A stretch of DNA of 64,000 bases, from positions 98,736,326 through 98,800,325 of the forward strand of contig OX465281.1 in assembly GCA_949987705.1 (NCBI GenBank), written 5' to 3'. Below, piece by piece: positions 51,970 to 62,855 of the stretch. This DNA is from Thereva unica. Its lineage: Eukaryota; Arthropoda; Insecta; Diptera; Therevidae. Both the position numbers and the translations under genes were made by a program. Position 1 is the first letter of the stretch, and each line of letters starts with the position of its first letter. The notes under the pieces were generated by a model. That model saw only the letters and a list, made by a program, of their open reading frames with translations, had not been told where the DNA came from and ran no database searches.

Positions 51970-53939
51970 ATAATGTTAACGAAAGCACCACGAAATGCAA
52001 TTAAGGAGATTAGGAGCGATCAGCATTTGCAAATTGAAGGGACGGCTGAACCAAAGAGAAGGAGGAAAAATCCCTTCAAATCTCCACATAAGAGCATTCC
52101 TTCCCCTACAAAAAATCGTCACCCCATAATGGAGATGAAGTATATAAATTTGTTAATATTGTTAAAATGGAATCAACTAAATTTTTAAACACCTTCTGTA
52201 ATAATGAGACTGAAAGAAAGGTAGCATCAGCGATTACCGATGAGTCCTTAAAAACCCTCATACATAAATTGTCCCTAAAGAACGATGGCAAAAATACAAC
52301 AAACTCGATCTGTGAATCATCTCCTCCAAAATAATTCACATCCTACAGTTAAACATACAAAGTCTTTTAAAAAATCTTGATGAACTGGAGCAATTTACAA
52401 ACTTGTCCAAACCTGACATTATAGTAATTGCAGAGACCTGGCTCAAGCCATCGGACCAGGTTATACTGCAGAGCTATAATATCGTCAGGAAAGATAGAGC
52501 TGATGGTTATGGAGGCACAGCTATTGCTGTTCACAATCGTATTCATTTTAAGGAATTTCAATTCCCCAACAATTTAAACTCGTGTGCTATAACCACAACA
52601 AATCTTAAGCTCAATTTTAATATTTACTCTATCTACTCCAGTACCAGCTGCAGTAATATTGAATTTAAAAAGTCACTGATCCACATTCTCAATTTGGTAA
52701 ACACGTCTCAAAAAACACTCCTTATTGGGGATTTCAATGCAAGAAACAAGTTATGGGGAGACACTATTACTAATCGTAGAAATGTCATGTCGAGCGGTGG
52801 ATTCTTCAATCTCAACATTTATAAACCTACGTGTATCACTCGTAAAGCAAACCCTACTACATAGTTCCATCATCGACCTTTGCTTCTACAATTTTGCGGA
52901 CATGTTTCATTGAGTGGCAGCCTTCACATCCTAATCTCTATAAAGTTAGGAATTGAGCTTCCAGTGACCGTGCCAAGGAAGAAAATTTCGAATAGTAAAG
53001 TCATGACTGCAATTCAGTCTCTAACGTTTGATGAAAATAATCATTCTGACATTCTAACGGTCCTGTACAACCTTATTGACAAAGCTTCTTAAACCATCTC
53101 CTCTTTCACTGATAAATTCAAACCAAAACCCTGGTGGAATACAACCTTGGATAAATTATACAGATTTAAATCTGTAGCCTTGACGAAATTCAATAAATAT
53201 GGGAACCTTTCAGACCTCATTCAACACAATAAAATTAATGCCATGTTCAAGAAAGAAAAAAAAGAGTAAAAGGAACTCTTGGAACCAGTTGATTCAGGAA
53301 CTATGTCATAACGCCTCTATTACCAATTTCTGGTACATCATTAGTAGATTCAAAACTAACAAAACTATCAGTAAATTTTCTGCCCATCAACTTTCATCCT
53401 CAGATTATCTCCATCACATCATCAACAAAACAACGGCTCAATCACTCATCCCTCTGCTAAACCAGGAGATTGTGTCAACGGGTGAAATCGCCATTGACAC
53501 AATCTCCTGGACTGTCGACAATTTAAACGAAGTCCTAAGAACCAAAAAAGGTAAATCTGCCCCCGACATAGATCATTTAAATTTTGAGATGATAAAAAAT
53601 CTCAAGACGTGTACTAAAAAAGCCCTCATCCTAAAATTAAAAGAAATCTTCTCTACAAATGACATTCCTCTGAAATGGCTAGCAATTAGAATCATTCCCA
53701 TCCCTAAACCAGGGATGGCAGGACTGTAGGGATGCTCACACTAAGACAATGCTTATGATAGGGTAAATCTAAACAAACTTTATACCACACTGTTGAAATT
53801 TGGCATTCCTCTGATATATATTAACTGGATGATGAAATTCTTCGGCGAAAGAAGCCTTATATTGGAAAACACCACGGTCAAGGTAAATGGAGGCATACCT
53901 CAGGGTAGCTCTGTAAGTCCAATCCTCTTTAATTTATAC
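51970..53939 (+). mobile_element. LINE E, I-clade LINE, truncated at both ends
   Basis: Related to LINE D. It begins near the end of an ORF1-like region (51,973-52,188), then carries an ORF2 start, and stops in the reverse transcriptase at 53,939, where the fold-back element begins. Confidence 0.65.
52370..53939 (+). pseudogene. LINE E ORF2, endonuclease and early reverse transcriptase
   Basis: Endonuclease: PDIIVIAETWLKPSDQV, GYGGTAIAVHNR, TLLIGDFNARNKLWGDT, close to LINE D. The frame breaks at 52,862; the linker (FKPKPWWNTTLDKL, near 53,130) and the first reverse transcriptase block (KSAPDIDHLNFEMIKNLK, 53,550) follow, then NAYDRVNLNKLYTTLLKFGI-like and GGIPQGSSVSPILFNLY across more frameshifts. 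Truncated before YADD. Confidence 0.72.
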
Positions 53940-54437
53940 CCAAAAAATTTATAGATTCTGTTTTTTAACAATCATAGCCCCATGAGATGGCGATGATACG
54001 CGCGAAACAATACTCGTCCGACAAAAATATTGGACCGTTAAGTATGTCTACCACCCCAAACCTGCTAAGTTATGGGCTTCCAAAATCCATCTGATTTTTT
54101 CAGGATCGTTTAAGAAAAATGTGTGGAATTACATGGTATACATATGTGTCCGACAAAATTTGTTTGCCGATTTCGCAGTCTGACGAGTCAAAGTCGTCTA
54201 TTTCATGAAAATTTGTCGGACACATATACCATGTAATTCCACATATTTTTCTTAAACGATCCTGATAAAACCAGATGGTTATTAATAAATTTTTGGAAGC
54301 CCACAACTTAGCAGGTTTGGGGTGGTAGATATACTTAACGGTGCAACATTTTTGTCGGACGAGTATTGTTTCGCGCATATCATCGCCATCTCATGCGGCT
54401 ATGATTGTTAAAAAAACAGTATCTATAAATTTTTTGG
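53940..54437. repeat. Fold-back hairpin element, about 215-bp arms
   Basis: 53,940-54,156 and 54,207-54,437 are reverse complements with few changes: ccaaaaaatttatagat at the left edge mirrors tctataaattttttgg at the right edge, and inner arms meet around a 50-base loop (54,157-54,206). Shared inner text includes tgtccgacaaaatttg. The ORF at 54,100-54,378 is an artefact of the arms. It ends LINE E abruptly, so it inserted there or with a deletion. Confidence 0.85.
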
Positions 54438-55859
54438 ACACCATAAAAAGGTTGACTTTCGAGCAACCTGGAGGAAAAAAGCCGCGGTTTCATGAATTTT
54501 CACAGATCAAAAGATGGTAGACTAGGTGTTCTTGTACAATTTTTTTTTGTTCGCGGGCACTTAGTCTATTAGTGACGAAATGATTTTAAAATTATGCAGC
54601 GGCAAAATACAAAGAAACTTTTTCAACTATTTTGAATTTATGTTTAAAATCAGTAAATAATGCTTGTCGTTTTTTATCGAAGTAACTTATGACTATAGAA
54701 CATAATTTTTGGGAAAGTAAATGTTTTTAATTGAATTGCTCTATGTTCAGAAACCTGAATATCAAAATAAAGTTAATGGATGAATGTTCATATTATAGTT
54801 TCATTTACAAAAATTTTGATTGATTATAAGATTGTAATTAAGAATCGCTGTTAAAGTTTATATTTTGGTTTGCCTTCTTAAATAATATATGATTTTAAGT
54901 GAATCTGAAGAAAAATTTCTAATGTTTTTCCCACTAATTACAAAAAAAAAAATATTTTAAATTCAACTAAGTTATACGTAGATAATAACCAAAATATTTA
55001 CAAAACGGTTTTTTAACTTTCGAATTGCCCTTGTAATAAATATGTATGAAAATGGCCTCAGATAGCTTTTATAATTAACATTTTCACCGATTTTGCACGG
55101 AGTTATGAAACACAATACACTTATATATGCATAATGTTTACACTAATATAATTATTTAAGAGTTTTAAACGGATGGGGTAAATTAGTTGATACTATCATA
55201 TAGTGTCAACTTAAAAACGCCCTAATCAATAGGGCCAGCGCTGTCACTGCGATTTCATGCTAATTAATTTCCTAGCCCTTGCTCGTGACTCTTGCCTTGT
55301 TACGGTGTACTCAAACCATAAGATATTCGGTATTAATGTTGTATCTCGAAGAAGAAAAAACTCTGAAATTTTCCTGCGAAACGAAAAAAAATCAATACAT
55401 TACTGAAATGCCATGTAACAAAAAGTGCTTGGTACTAGATAAACAAAAAATCTAAATTGAGAGGATCACATTTTTTATGGTTTAGTAGTATGACATAAAT
55501 ACGATGTTTGGTAAGATAGTTCCATACATGAACATAACCTGATGCATATGCAGAATGTATGAAATTTTTTCCGATTTGTTTATATTTTCTGGTGTGTAGA
55601 TTTCATTTATATTGTCATATTTTCCTTTGTATTGTTTAGTACGTGATTTGATAGGCGCTGAATGGTTTTTGATGATTTCTTCTTATTATAACACAATGCC
55701 TATATTCCATTAATGTATAGATGTAACAAAAGTTATAAGTATTGATAATCTGTTTAAGAAAGTCTAATAATCAACCGCCTTATCAACACCATTCATCAAA
55801 TAATTCGTAGGAAAGGCATTATAACACGACCGGAAATCAACTATTCTGCAAGATATCTT
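54438..55859. other. Long AT-rich spacer
   Basis: No gene. One small imperfect palindrome, gttgatactatcatatagtgt, is at 55,185. Otherwise nothing recognised. Confidence 0.5.
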
Positions 55860-55989
55860 CAGATTCTTTTGACGAAGCAATAGGAGGAACAAATTGGATT
55901 TTGTAACAAGATCTGGCAGCCATTGATACTGCGCGCCGAGTTAAGCAATGGTTTCAGGGAGAACACATCACAGTTTTAGATTTGCCATC

Positions 55990-56454
55990 TTTTTTTTTTT
56001 ATGTGAAAGACCAGAGTCTCAGGAAAGACCCTTTATACTGTTGACAATCTATTTTCTTCGTATAGAGTGCAATGTCGAACAGCAGCTCTAGTCGGGGAGG
56101 AAGGAACTGCCACAACCTACCCGCGATAATTTAAGTCCACCCACTCCCAACCATTACTATCGCGACTTTGACATCGGGGCATCGAGAAACAACTCGCTGG
56201 TGTGTTATGCCTCCTGAAACGAGTTGAATCTCATCAACCAACCGATGACATGCGCTTGGTGGTGAAGCGGGGAAGGGCTAAGGAAGGCTATGACAAGAGG
56301 AATCAGGATTGTAAAGAAGGAAGAAGAAAGAAGGAAAGTTATGTAGGTAGGAAAATGAAAAAGGCAAAGGACCGTGGGGCTGGTCGGGATTCGAACCCGG
56401 GACCTCTGGGATAGTAGCTAGACGCCTTACCCTCTAGGATACCGAGGCTCCCTC
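55990..56454 (-). mobile_element. tRNA-headed SINE, about 465 bp
   Basis: On the minus strand it starts with a tRNA-like head: A box TATCCTAGAGG at 56,431-56,441 and B box GGTTCGAATCC at 56,387-56,397, the two internal promoter elements for RNA polymerase III. It ends in a poly(A) run (T at 55,990-56,000). Flanks TTTGCCATC (55,981-55,989) and TTTGTCATC (56,455-56,463) match in 8 of 9 bases, a target duplication. The body has no clear ORF. Confidence 0.78.
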
Positions 56455-56474
56455 TTTGTCATCAGACCTAAACA

Positions 56475-57148
56475 CAGTGGTGTTGTGCTAATTTTTTTTT
56501 TACCGGAACGCGTACCGGAACTCGAACGGGAATCTATTTGAATAAGAAAAGAGCTGTTTGATTTTTGTTTGAATGACAAAAATCAATTGCACATTTAGAG
56601 GCAGTTACAAATTTTGTTTTTTCAGGTCAGACTTTTCGGTTTTTACTACTTTGCAAAAGTAAGTAAAACCCTTTGTTTTGTGCGAATTTTTGATTTACAA
56701 AAAACATTTCCGCAATATGTTTATTTTTCAGATTGGGAAATGTTTAATTTTCGTAAAGATTCAGATGAAAATTATTGCGTTTTGCAAGATTTCAAAATGT
56801 AAAATAGTAACAAATTTAATATGAAGTGGAAATTATACTTTATGGTTATTAATGGATATTCTCAATTAATAGTGCAGCTCTCTCAGCAATAGGAAAGCTC
56901 TTTCATCAGGAAAGTGCACACTTTTTTTATTTGAAATGGAACATCTTTCCTTTTATTTGTCTATGATAATACATTATAAAAATTCGTCAAAAATTAGAAA
57001 AAAAATCAGCAATTCTTTTTAATTTTTTTTTCAATACGTCAGCCAATTCTCGTTATCAGAAATCATCTTTAGTTCCGGAACGCGTTCCTGTCCAAAAAGG
57101 AAGTACCGGAACGACGTTCCGGAGCGTTCCGGCTCGACAACACCACTG
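56475..57148. mobile_element. hAT MITE, 674 bp, with 8-bp duplication
   Basis: Ends CAGTGGTGTTGT at 56,475 and its complement at 57,148. CCTAAACA flanks both ends (56,467-56,474 and 57,149-57,156). Subterminal copies of CCGGAACG occur near both ends (56,505-56,530; 57,073-57,131), as at hAT transposase-binding sites. No transposase. Confidence 0.88.
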
Positions 57149-57351
57149 CCTAAACATCATAGGAAAAATCTGGGAGTGGTTAACAAGGAAAATTTATGAA
57201 AATGCCAGACAATATGAGAATATTGTAATGCTGGAAGAAGCCATAAAAAAGCTTGGTCGGACACTCCCCCAAATATTATAAAAAACTTGTATGAATCAAT
57301 AAATAAAACAATGCTTGAAGCAGTAAGGAATAATGGTAAATCTATTTCTGG

Positions 57352-57478
57352 TTCCATGCTATTGTCGGCTGCTAGAATTGACCCAAGGTAGGTAAATGAC
57401 TTCGAATGACTACTTCAAACGCGTATTCCTCTACTTTGATAGTGGGACCAATGTTAGGTGTTCTTGTAGACGAGGCAT
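57352..57478 (-). pseudogene. RTE-like LINE fragment
   Basis: DNA is clearly similar to 35,370-35,495 (atgctattgtcggctgct; gtgggaccaatgttaggtgt). It covers only the segment around the block after YADD. Confidence 0.7.
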
Positions 57479-57597
57479 TTCATACAAATGCAAATGTATT
57501 TGCCTCTAAGGGGGTCGAAAAGGGTCCTGAAAGTTTGCCTCCCTCAGATGCACCCTATGCACGCCACCCATGTCTTAATTATAAAACTAGCTCATTT

Positions 57598-58362
57598 GAG
57601 GAGTGGGCGAACAAAACGGCACATGTCCATGGTTGGCCGTTTTAAGTTTTTTGACGGAATCGTGTTCATTACACTAAACTGCAACTAATTTCAATTTCAG
57701 ACACTTCAAAAATCACTTTCATGTAATATTTTTTTGTTAGCAAAGTAACGGTTTCCCTGCAGAAAGGCACATGTCGTTAATGTGGATTTTCAAAAGGGCA
57801 CGTATTTCATACAAAAAAGTTTTTAATCAACAATGGAAGTTCATTGCACCTCACCTGGGGCTCTAATTACATCGATTTGTATGTGCATCATTAACTGCAC
57901 TAAAAATGCACTAAAATTTACCTCACTTTTGCCTCCCACGGCCCAAAACAAGCCGTGGGGCACTATGACCCCTTAAAATTTGCGTAACAGACCCTACTAT
58001 TAGGAAAAAATACCAGAAAAATCTCCCCCTGCCAGGGAGCTCCCTAAACGGCTAAAAACAAAAAACATGTCCAGTTGGGTTCCTGCAAAAGGGCACATGT
58101 CCATTCAAGGGTTTGACAAAACGGTACATGTCCAGTTCTGTCCCCGCAAAAGGGCACATGTCCATTTTTGTTTTAATTTTTTCTCTTAAAGTATTAAACA
58201 TATTTAAAAAATTTTTTTTCCGTCTGAATGAGTTCAAATAGTAGCACAACCTACCATACTCATAAATAGTTAATGTGATCAGTTCAGAGGCAGAAACAGT
58301 TTTTTGCGATTTCTGAACAATTTGCAAAACTGGACATGTGCCGTTTTGTTCGCCCACTCCTC
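57598..58362. mobile_element. 765-bp element with 32-bp inverted repeats, type unknown
   Basis: Begins GAGGAGTGGGCGAACAAAAC at 57,598 and ends with the exact complement at 58,362; the match runs 32 bases. ATTT flanks both sides (57,594-57,597 and 58,363-58,366), giving a 4-base duplication if real. The interior has several copies of the word acatgtcc and part of a repeat that recurs outside the element (58,403-58,620). No transposase; superfamily not assigned. Confidence 0.7.
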
Positions 58363-58620
58363 ATTTGATTGTAATAATTCATAATCAATAAAAACAAAGT
58401 CATTGCACCTCACCTGGGGCTCGAATTACATCAATTCGTAGGTGAATCATATAATGCACTCAAAAAATGCACCTGAAAAACCCTCCCACGGCCCCAAAAC
58501 AAATCGTAGGAGGCTCCACGACCCCTCAAAATCTTCGTTACAGTTCCTACTATAATTAAAAAATAATAGAAAAATCCTCACTTGCCTCTAAAGGGCCGAA
58601 AACAAAAATTTATGTTGTAG
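57838..58620. repeat. Diverged direct repeat, about 220-bp copies
   Basis: 57,838-58,060 and 58,403-58,620 share cattgcacctcacctggggc, then ttacatc, cctcccacggcc and a similar end (aaaacaaaaa). Offset is 565 bases. The first copy lies in the element above, the second outside. Confidence 0.7.
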
Positions 58621-58980
58621 AACGTATTTTTTACGATTTTTTCACATTCAAATTCATATTTCACAAGTTTTAACTTGAAAAAAAAAATCTGAAAAAAATC
58701 AGGTAACATCCTCACGTACCAAACAATTTTTTTGAAGCGTTGGGACGGTTCAAAATATAATTTTTATAGTCGAAAAAATTAAAATCACGTTTCCCACTTT
58801 TTTTTTTACTTTTGACACTTGCGCGACCTGTTAGATTCAATCAAACAAGGTCTAGTTTCGCGCAAAATTCATGTTTTCAGGTCCCCGATAACATACTGAA
58901 AGAGCAGGTGAAAAAAAAAATGTTGTGCATTTTGAGACAGTCTAATGCAACATGTATTTTGTCCCAGAAGATTAAGATTT
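58621..58980. other. Spacer
   Basis: AT-rich with A- and T-runs; no feature recognised. Confidence 0.45.
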
Positions 58981-59240
58981 CCTGCCGCTTGCTCAATCTG
59001 ATTGAAAGCTTCTTCCAATGATGTCAATGTCGTCTGCATAAGCCAGGAATTGGGTGGACTTGTGGAGGATTGTACCCCTTGATGACACGCCCGAGTCTTT
59101 GATCACTTTCTCCAACGCCAGGTTGAAAAGGAAGCAGGCCAGACCGTCCCCTTGTCGGAGTCCATTATAGATGTTGATTGGTCTGGAAAGTGTTCCGGAT
59201 ACATTTACTGCGCTTGTCACATTGGTAATGGTCAACCTCA
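58981..59240 (-). pseudogene. RTE-like LINE reverse transcriptase core fragment
   Basis: The minus-strand frame 58,993-59,235 reads INIYNGLRQGDGLACFLFNL and STQFLAYADDIDIIGRSFQ, including the LRQGD and YADD motifs of RTE-clade reverse transcriptases. Cut on both sides. Confidence 0.8.
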
Positions 59241-59635
59241 GGACCGGTTTTAGGGGTGGGCGTAGGTCCTACGATATTTTTAAAATACACAACTCTTTTG
59301 CATAAATAACATTTTTTCTTCAGTTTGTTTACTGTCATTCCCGGTGCGTTTATTTATTCATTCTATTCCGAATATTCCATCAAGTATTCTTTTTATTCTG
59401 TTCCTTCTATGGAATCAGTAAAGAAACACACCCACTGCCTTCAGCAAAGCCTTCTATCGTGCTGATCACAATATTTTAAGTAAAAAACTACAAAAATTTG
59501 GAATACCAGGTTCTACCCTGAAATGAATTAGGGCCCTGTGCCAAAATAGCAATTCAAATGTCAATTTGTATGGAAAACTCATTTCAATTAGTAAATTTGA
59601 TTTTCGACGGTTTGCGTCTATGGAAATGAGTCTAT
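59241..59635. other. Spacer
   Basis: No gene. A faint plus-strand trace of LINE reverse transcriptase (ATAFSKAFYRADHNILSKKL-like reading at 59,435-59,500) is visible but too short to assign. Confidence 0.35.
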
Positions 59636-60426
59636 GACCCTGTTTAGACGGTGCGCTTCAGCGCAAGTGCCTCACGAAATTTGTGGGCGCGGGGAGGTTT
59701 CGGGGCGGTGGGAAGTGAGTCTTGATCAGAAAGAGTGAAATTACACGGCCATTCACTTGGGACTCACGTCAAACCTGTCTGTGTAAAATTTGAGTATTAC
59801 ACGGTGCATTTAAATTTCTGCCTCTTTTCCGTGTAACAATTCTATTGTCTATGTGGTTGGGCACAAAACAACAAAAATTCTTATAATTATCGCAGTCCCA
59901 GCGAAGAAAGTTATGCTTGTGTTAGTGTAATTTGCTGTGAGACCGAAATTTTTCTTGGATTCACAAGTGAGACCAACACATGCACTTCCCTGCGCCCCCT
60001 TGTCTAAAAAACCGGTTTATTGGAAGTGATTGGAAAGTGAGTCTTGGAAAGTGATAGGTCGTGTAATTTGGCTCAAAGGGATTCACTTGCGCTTTTTTGG
60101 CGTTGTAATTTCATTTCGTTCCATCTTCGTGTTCCATTTCACTTTCGTTTCAGCCTTCTAAGTGAAAACACGCGCGAGAAAACTTTTAAGAAACGTTATT
60201 TTGGAAATTTACAAAAACACCATATCACTTTTCTTATTTTAAAAAACGGAAATACTCTGGATATCGCAAAAATTGTTATCACACATTATAAAAACAAGCC
60301 AATACTTCGTAGATAGCAAATTATGCAAATTGTTTTTATTCCATTTGTTCCAGCTGTAAAGGAAGCGACTGGGCTCAAAGCGAATCGTCTAAACAAATGT
60401 GCGCTTTGAGACATCTAAACAGGGTC
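59636..60426. mobile_element. 791-bp MITE-like element with TAT flanks
   Basis: Begins GACCCTGTTTAGACG at 59,636 and ends (complement) with one change at 60,426; both sides flanked by TAT (59,633-59,635, 60,427-60,429). The interior repeats motifs gtgagtctt and ttacacgg/cgtgtaatt in both orientations. The ORF inside (60,044-60,316) has no recognisable domain and is probably chance. Confidence 0.65.
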
Positions 60427-60429
60427 TAT

Positions 60430-60604
60430 TATTCTACACATTTCAGTTTTTACTTTAATCAAGTTAGCCGTTACATAAATTTAAAAAAGCAAACAAGTAA
60501 TAATGATAAATTATGGAAAAAAGGAAATGCAAGAAAGCCTTAACTTAAAATAATGCGTAGTAAGTAGATGTTATGTTCAAGGGCATGAAATGCATGGGTT
60601 ATTA
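60430..60604. other. Spacer
   Basis: AT-rich; nothing recognised. Confidence 0.4.
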
Positions 60605-60740
60605 AGGCCCCCAGACATGGTAAAATTAGATGTACATGCAAATTTTCATAAAAAATAAAACGAATCTTGATCGGCCGACCAGCTCACAATCGATACTTTT
60701 GGTTGTACGTCCAATCCAATTTGACCGTGTGTGGAGGCCT
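60605..60740. mobile_element. PIF/Harbinger-like MITE, copy 1 (136 bp)
   Basis: Ends AGGCCCCCAGACATGG and its diverged complement (gtgtgtggaggcct), flanked by TTA on each side (60,602-60,604; 60,741-60,743). Same family as 60,856-61,010, sharing gatcggccgacc and ttttggttgtac. Confidence 0.75.
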
Positions 60741-60855
60741 TTAGGTTGTAAGGGATAACTTGAAATAATGCGTAGTTAGTTGGTTTTATGACCCAAGGGT
60801 AGTATAGGTAGAAAGTAAATAGAAGTTGACCCTTGTAGATGTAACAAATATGTAA

Positions 60856-61010
60856 AGGCCCCCATACACGATCAAATTGGATGTACAACCAGATTTTCAT
60901 CAAACCCATAAGCCCAACGTATTTTGATCGGCCGACCGGCGCACAATCGATAGTTTTGGTTGTACATCCGCCCTTCGATGTACATCCAATTTGACCGTGT
61001 ATGGGGGCCT
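60856..61010. mobile_element. PIF/Harbinger-like MITE, copy 2 (155 bp)
   Basis: Ends AGGCCCCCATACACG and its complement, an inverted repeat of about 31 bases, flanked by TAA on each side (60,853-60,855; 61,011-61,013). The TWA-type 3-base duplication is the PIF/Harbinger signature. Confidence 0.8.
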
Positions 61011-61319
61011 TAACTTGGAATGAGTAGGTAGATTTTCCGTTTAGGTACATGAAACTAGAGACTCAGGGTTTACAGGGAGGTAGCTTACAAATATAACGCG
61101 CAATTAGTGTAATACGCAATTGGTCTCTAGACAAAGGGCTCAAGCCTTATGTTTTGAATCTAGGGCAAATGCATGCCAGTAAAAAAAGAATAGCGTAGCG
61201 CAAGTCTACTTAACAATAGAAATACACACATTCGCAAGTCGGGCTCTGTTACGGGTTGATGCATTTTCTCAAAGTCAAAAAAATAATGATATCAAGGACA
61301 AAAATCAATCATTTATTTA

Positions 61320-61353
<34 letters not shown>

Positions 61354-61439
61354 AAAGAATAAACAATGCCTTTCACTAAGAAATAACATTTAAAAAGATA
61401 TAAAATCTTGCACAACTCTTTGAGTAAAAAATGCTTGAA
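61011..61439. other. Spacer with 30-plus-base A-run
   Basis: A run of A spans about 61,321-61,352, possibly the tail of a retro-inserted sequence, but no body or duplication was recognised on either side. Confidence 0.45.
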
Positions 61440-62400
61440 ATGTGGCATACTTTGGAATATCGAAGTGCCCTAGCATCTTTTCTACGCCGATGACTCAAAA
61501 TAAATAATATAAGATCCCAGAACGATGTAACTTTCTTTCAAACAAAGCTAAACGTTTTGGAAGGCTGGCGTACCACCAATAAATTACAACTTAACATTAG
61601 CAAATATCATGTGATTGTCTTCTCGCGCAAAAGAAACACAAAGTTGCAGGATTACAATATAATCTCAACGACCAGGCCAGAGACGTGTCGATCAAGGTGT
61701 AGATCTAGTTCTAGTTAATAAAGGCCTATGCTTTACCCATCCCAATAACAAATTGTCCTACAAAAGAAAATTAATACTAATGATCGAACCTTATACCCCC
61801 GTAATATCTGTTTAATCTTCTTTATTAAAATCAGTATAGTAGATACCTCTTTTCTGTTCGCTCGTCCGCTCAATCCTGGAATATGCGTGCCCGATTTGGG
61901 ACTCTATATTTCAGGTAAGTAGCGGTAGGTTGGAATCAGTATAGAAGAAATTTCTCCTCTTCATTCTGAAAAACCTATACGACCCACGCGCTTTTTTCAG
62001 CTTACTGTCCTACACGGAGGGACTCAAGAAGTTAGAACTCATGCCACTGTCACATAGAAAGAAAGAGCTTATCTCTTGCTTTACTTTGGACGTCCTAAAC
62101 GATAACTTTCCTATCCGATAGAATCAATAGGCACACAAAAACGCTTAAAGAATACCCCCATCGAACGGAATATGCAAAGAACGAACCCGTCAATGGCCAC
62201 AGTATATCCCACCCAACAACAAAAATAATCCTTTAAACAAAAATTGTATGCCCTCTTACCATAAATTAACCCGCCACAGTGAATTTCGATACAAACTCAA
62301 TACTTTGATCTTCTACAAATCTTATTCGATCTTATTTATAATTTTTCCAAATCTCTATGTGAATTGTAATCGAGCGAACTGAACTCTTAAAACTAGTTAC
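61440..62400 (+). pseudogene. LINE F, CR1/Jockey-like reverse transcriptase C-terminal region, copy 1
   Basis: Plus strand: FYADDSK near 61,480 (catalytic box), then LEGWRTTNKLQLNISKYHV, later VRSILEYACPIWDS (61,860) and LPLSHRRKE-like block (62,045; here HATVT with a frameshift). Similar to 63,660-63,960. Broken in many places. Confidence 0.65.
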
Positions 62401-62439
62401 AGTGGTGCTCCCAGTACTATACAGTGCTTAATTGTAAGT

Positions 62440-62855
62440 TATTGTGCAAGGTACTTTGCTACAATACCTCCAAGGCCCCTCCGCTCCCCGACCCGTTCAG
62501 TGGCAACGATAGCTGTCTGGCAATCTGACATTTCTTTCTGACCTTGTTGCTTGAGGATTTTTCTAGATATGGTTGGTTCCTCGTCCTTATTCACCGGAAC
62601 TCTAGAAATCCCCTTTTGCTGTTCGTTCACAACCAAAGGCAATGCTTCGATGACTTTATCACTATCTCATAGGGCCCTTCATGGGGTGGCTGCAAAAAGC
62701 GTACTTGATTGCGTCTCTTCATAAAAATATTTAGGTACATGTTTCCAAACTCTTATGGAATACACACTTTCCGTATATCATGTCGAACTGGTTGCGCTGT
62801 TTTCATGTAGTCCTCATGCTGTTTGATGAGCTCGTTGTATTGCTCCTCCAAGCAG
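62440..62855 (-). pseudogene. Gypsy integrase C-terminal end and polypurine tract
   Basis: Minus-strand reading FMKRRNQVRFLQPPHEGPYE followed by IVIKSSKH is the GPY/F-type C-terminal part of Ty3/Gypsy integrase. Further down lies gggagcggaggggcc (about 62,470-62,486), a polypurine tract just before a possible LTR start. A stop and frameshift separate it from the basic tail in the frame 62,439-62,642. Different element from the Gypsy at 14,737. Confidence 0.55.

Larger units (their letters stand above)
55860..57350 (+). pseudogene. Tc1 transposase remnant split by a SINE and a hAT MITE
   Basis: Left piece (55,860-55,985): TNWIL, stop, QDLAAIDTARRVKQWFQGEH and ITVLDLPS, the stretch around the second catalytic Asp of Tc1 transposases. 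Right piece (56,455-56,474 and 57,149-57,350): SDLNIIGKIWEWLTRKIYEN and ENIVMLEEAIKKAWSDTP. The reading joins across both insertions. The catalytic Glu position (usually SPDLNPIEN) is Gly here, so the copy was dead or has decayed. Unrelated in detail to the intact Tc1 at 41,185. Confidence 0.72.

Noticed and set aside
54100..54378. 92-residue ORF in the hairpin at 53,940
   Set aside because: Lies across arms and loop of the inverted repeat with no protein features.
56385..56454. Functional tRNA gene
   Set aside because: A and B boxes are present but the anticodon stem has a mismatch and an oversized loop, and the head is fused to a body with poly(A) tail and target duplication, so it is a SINE.
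60044..60316. 90-residue ORF in the MITE at 59,636
   Set aside because: No domain, contains the element's own repeated words, and such non-autonomous elements do not encode proteins.
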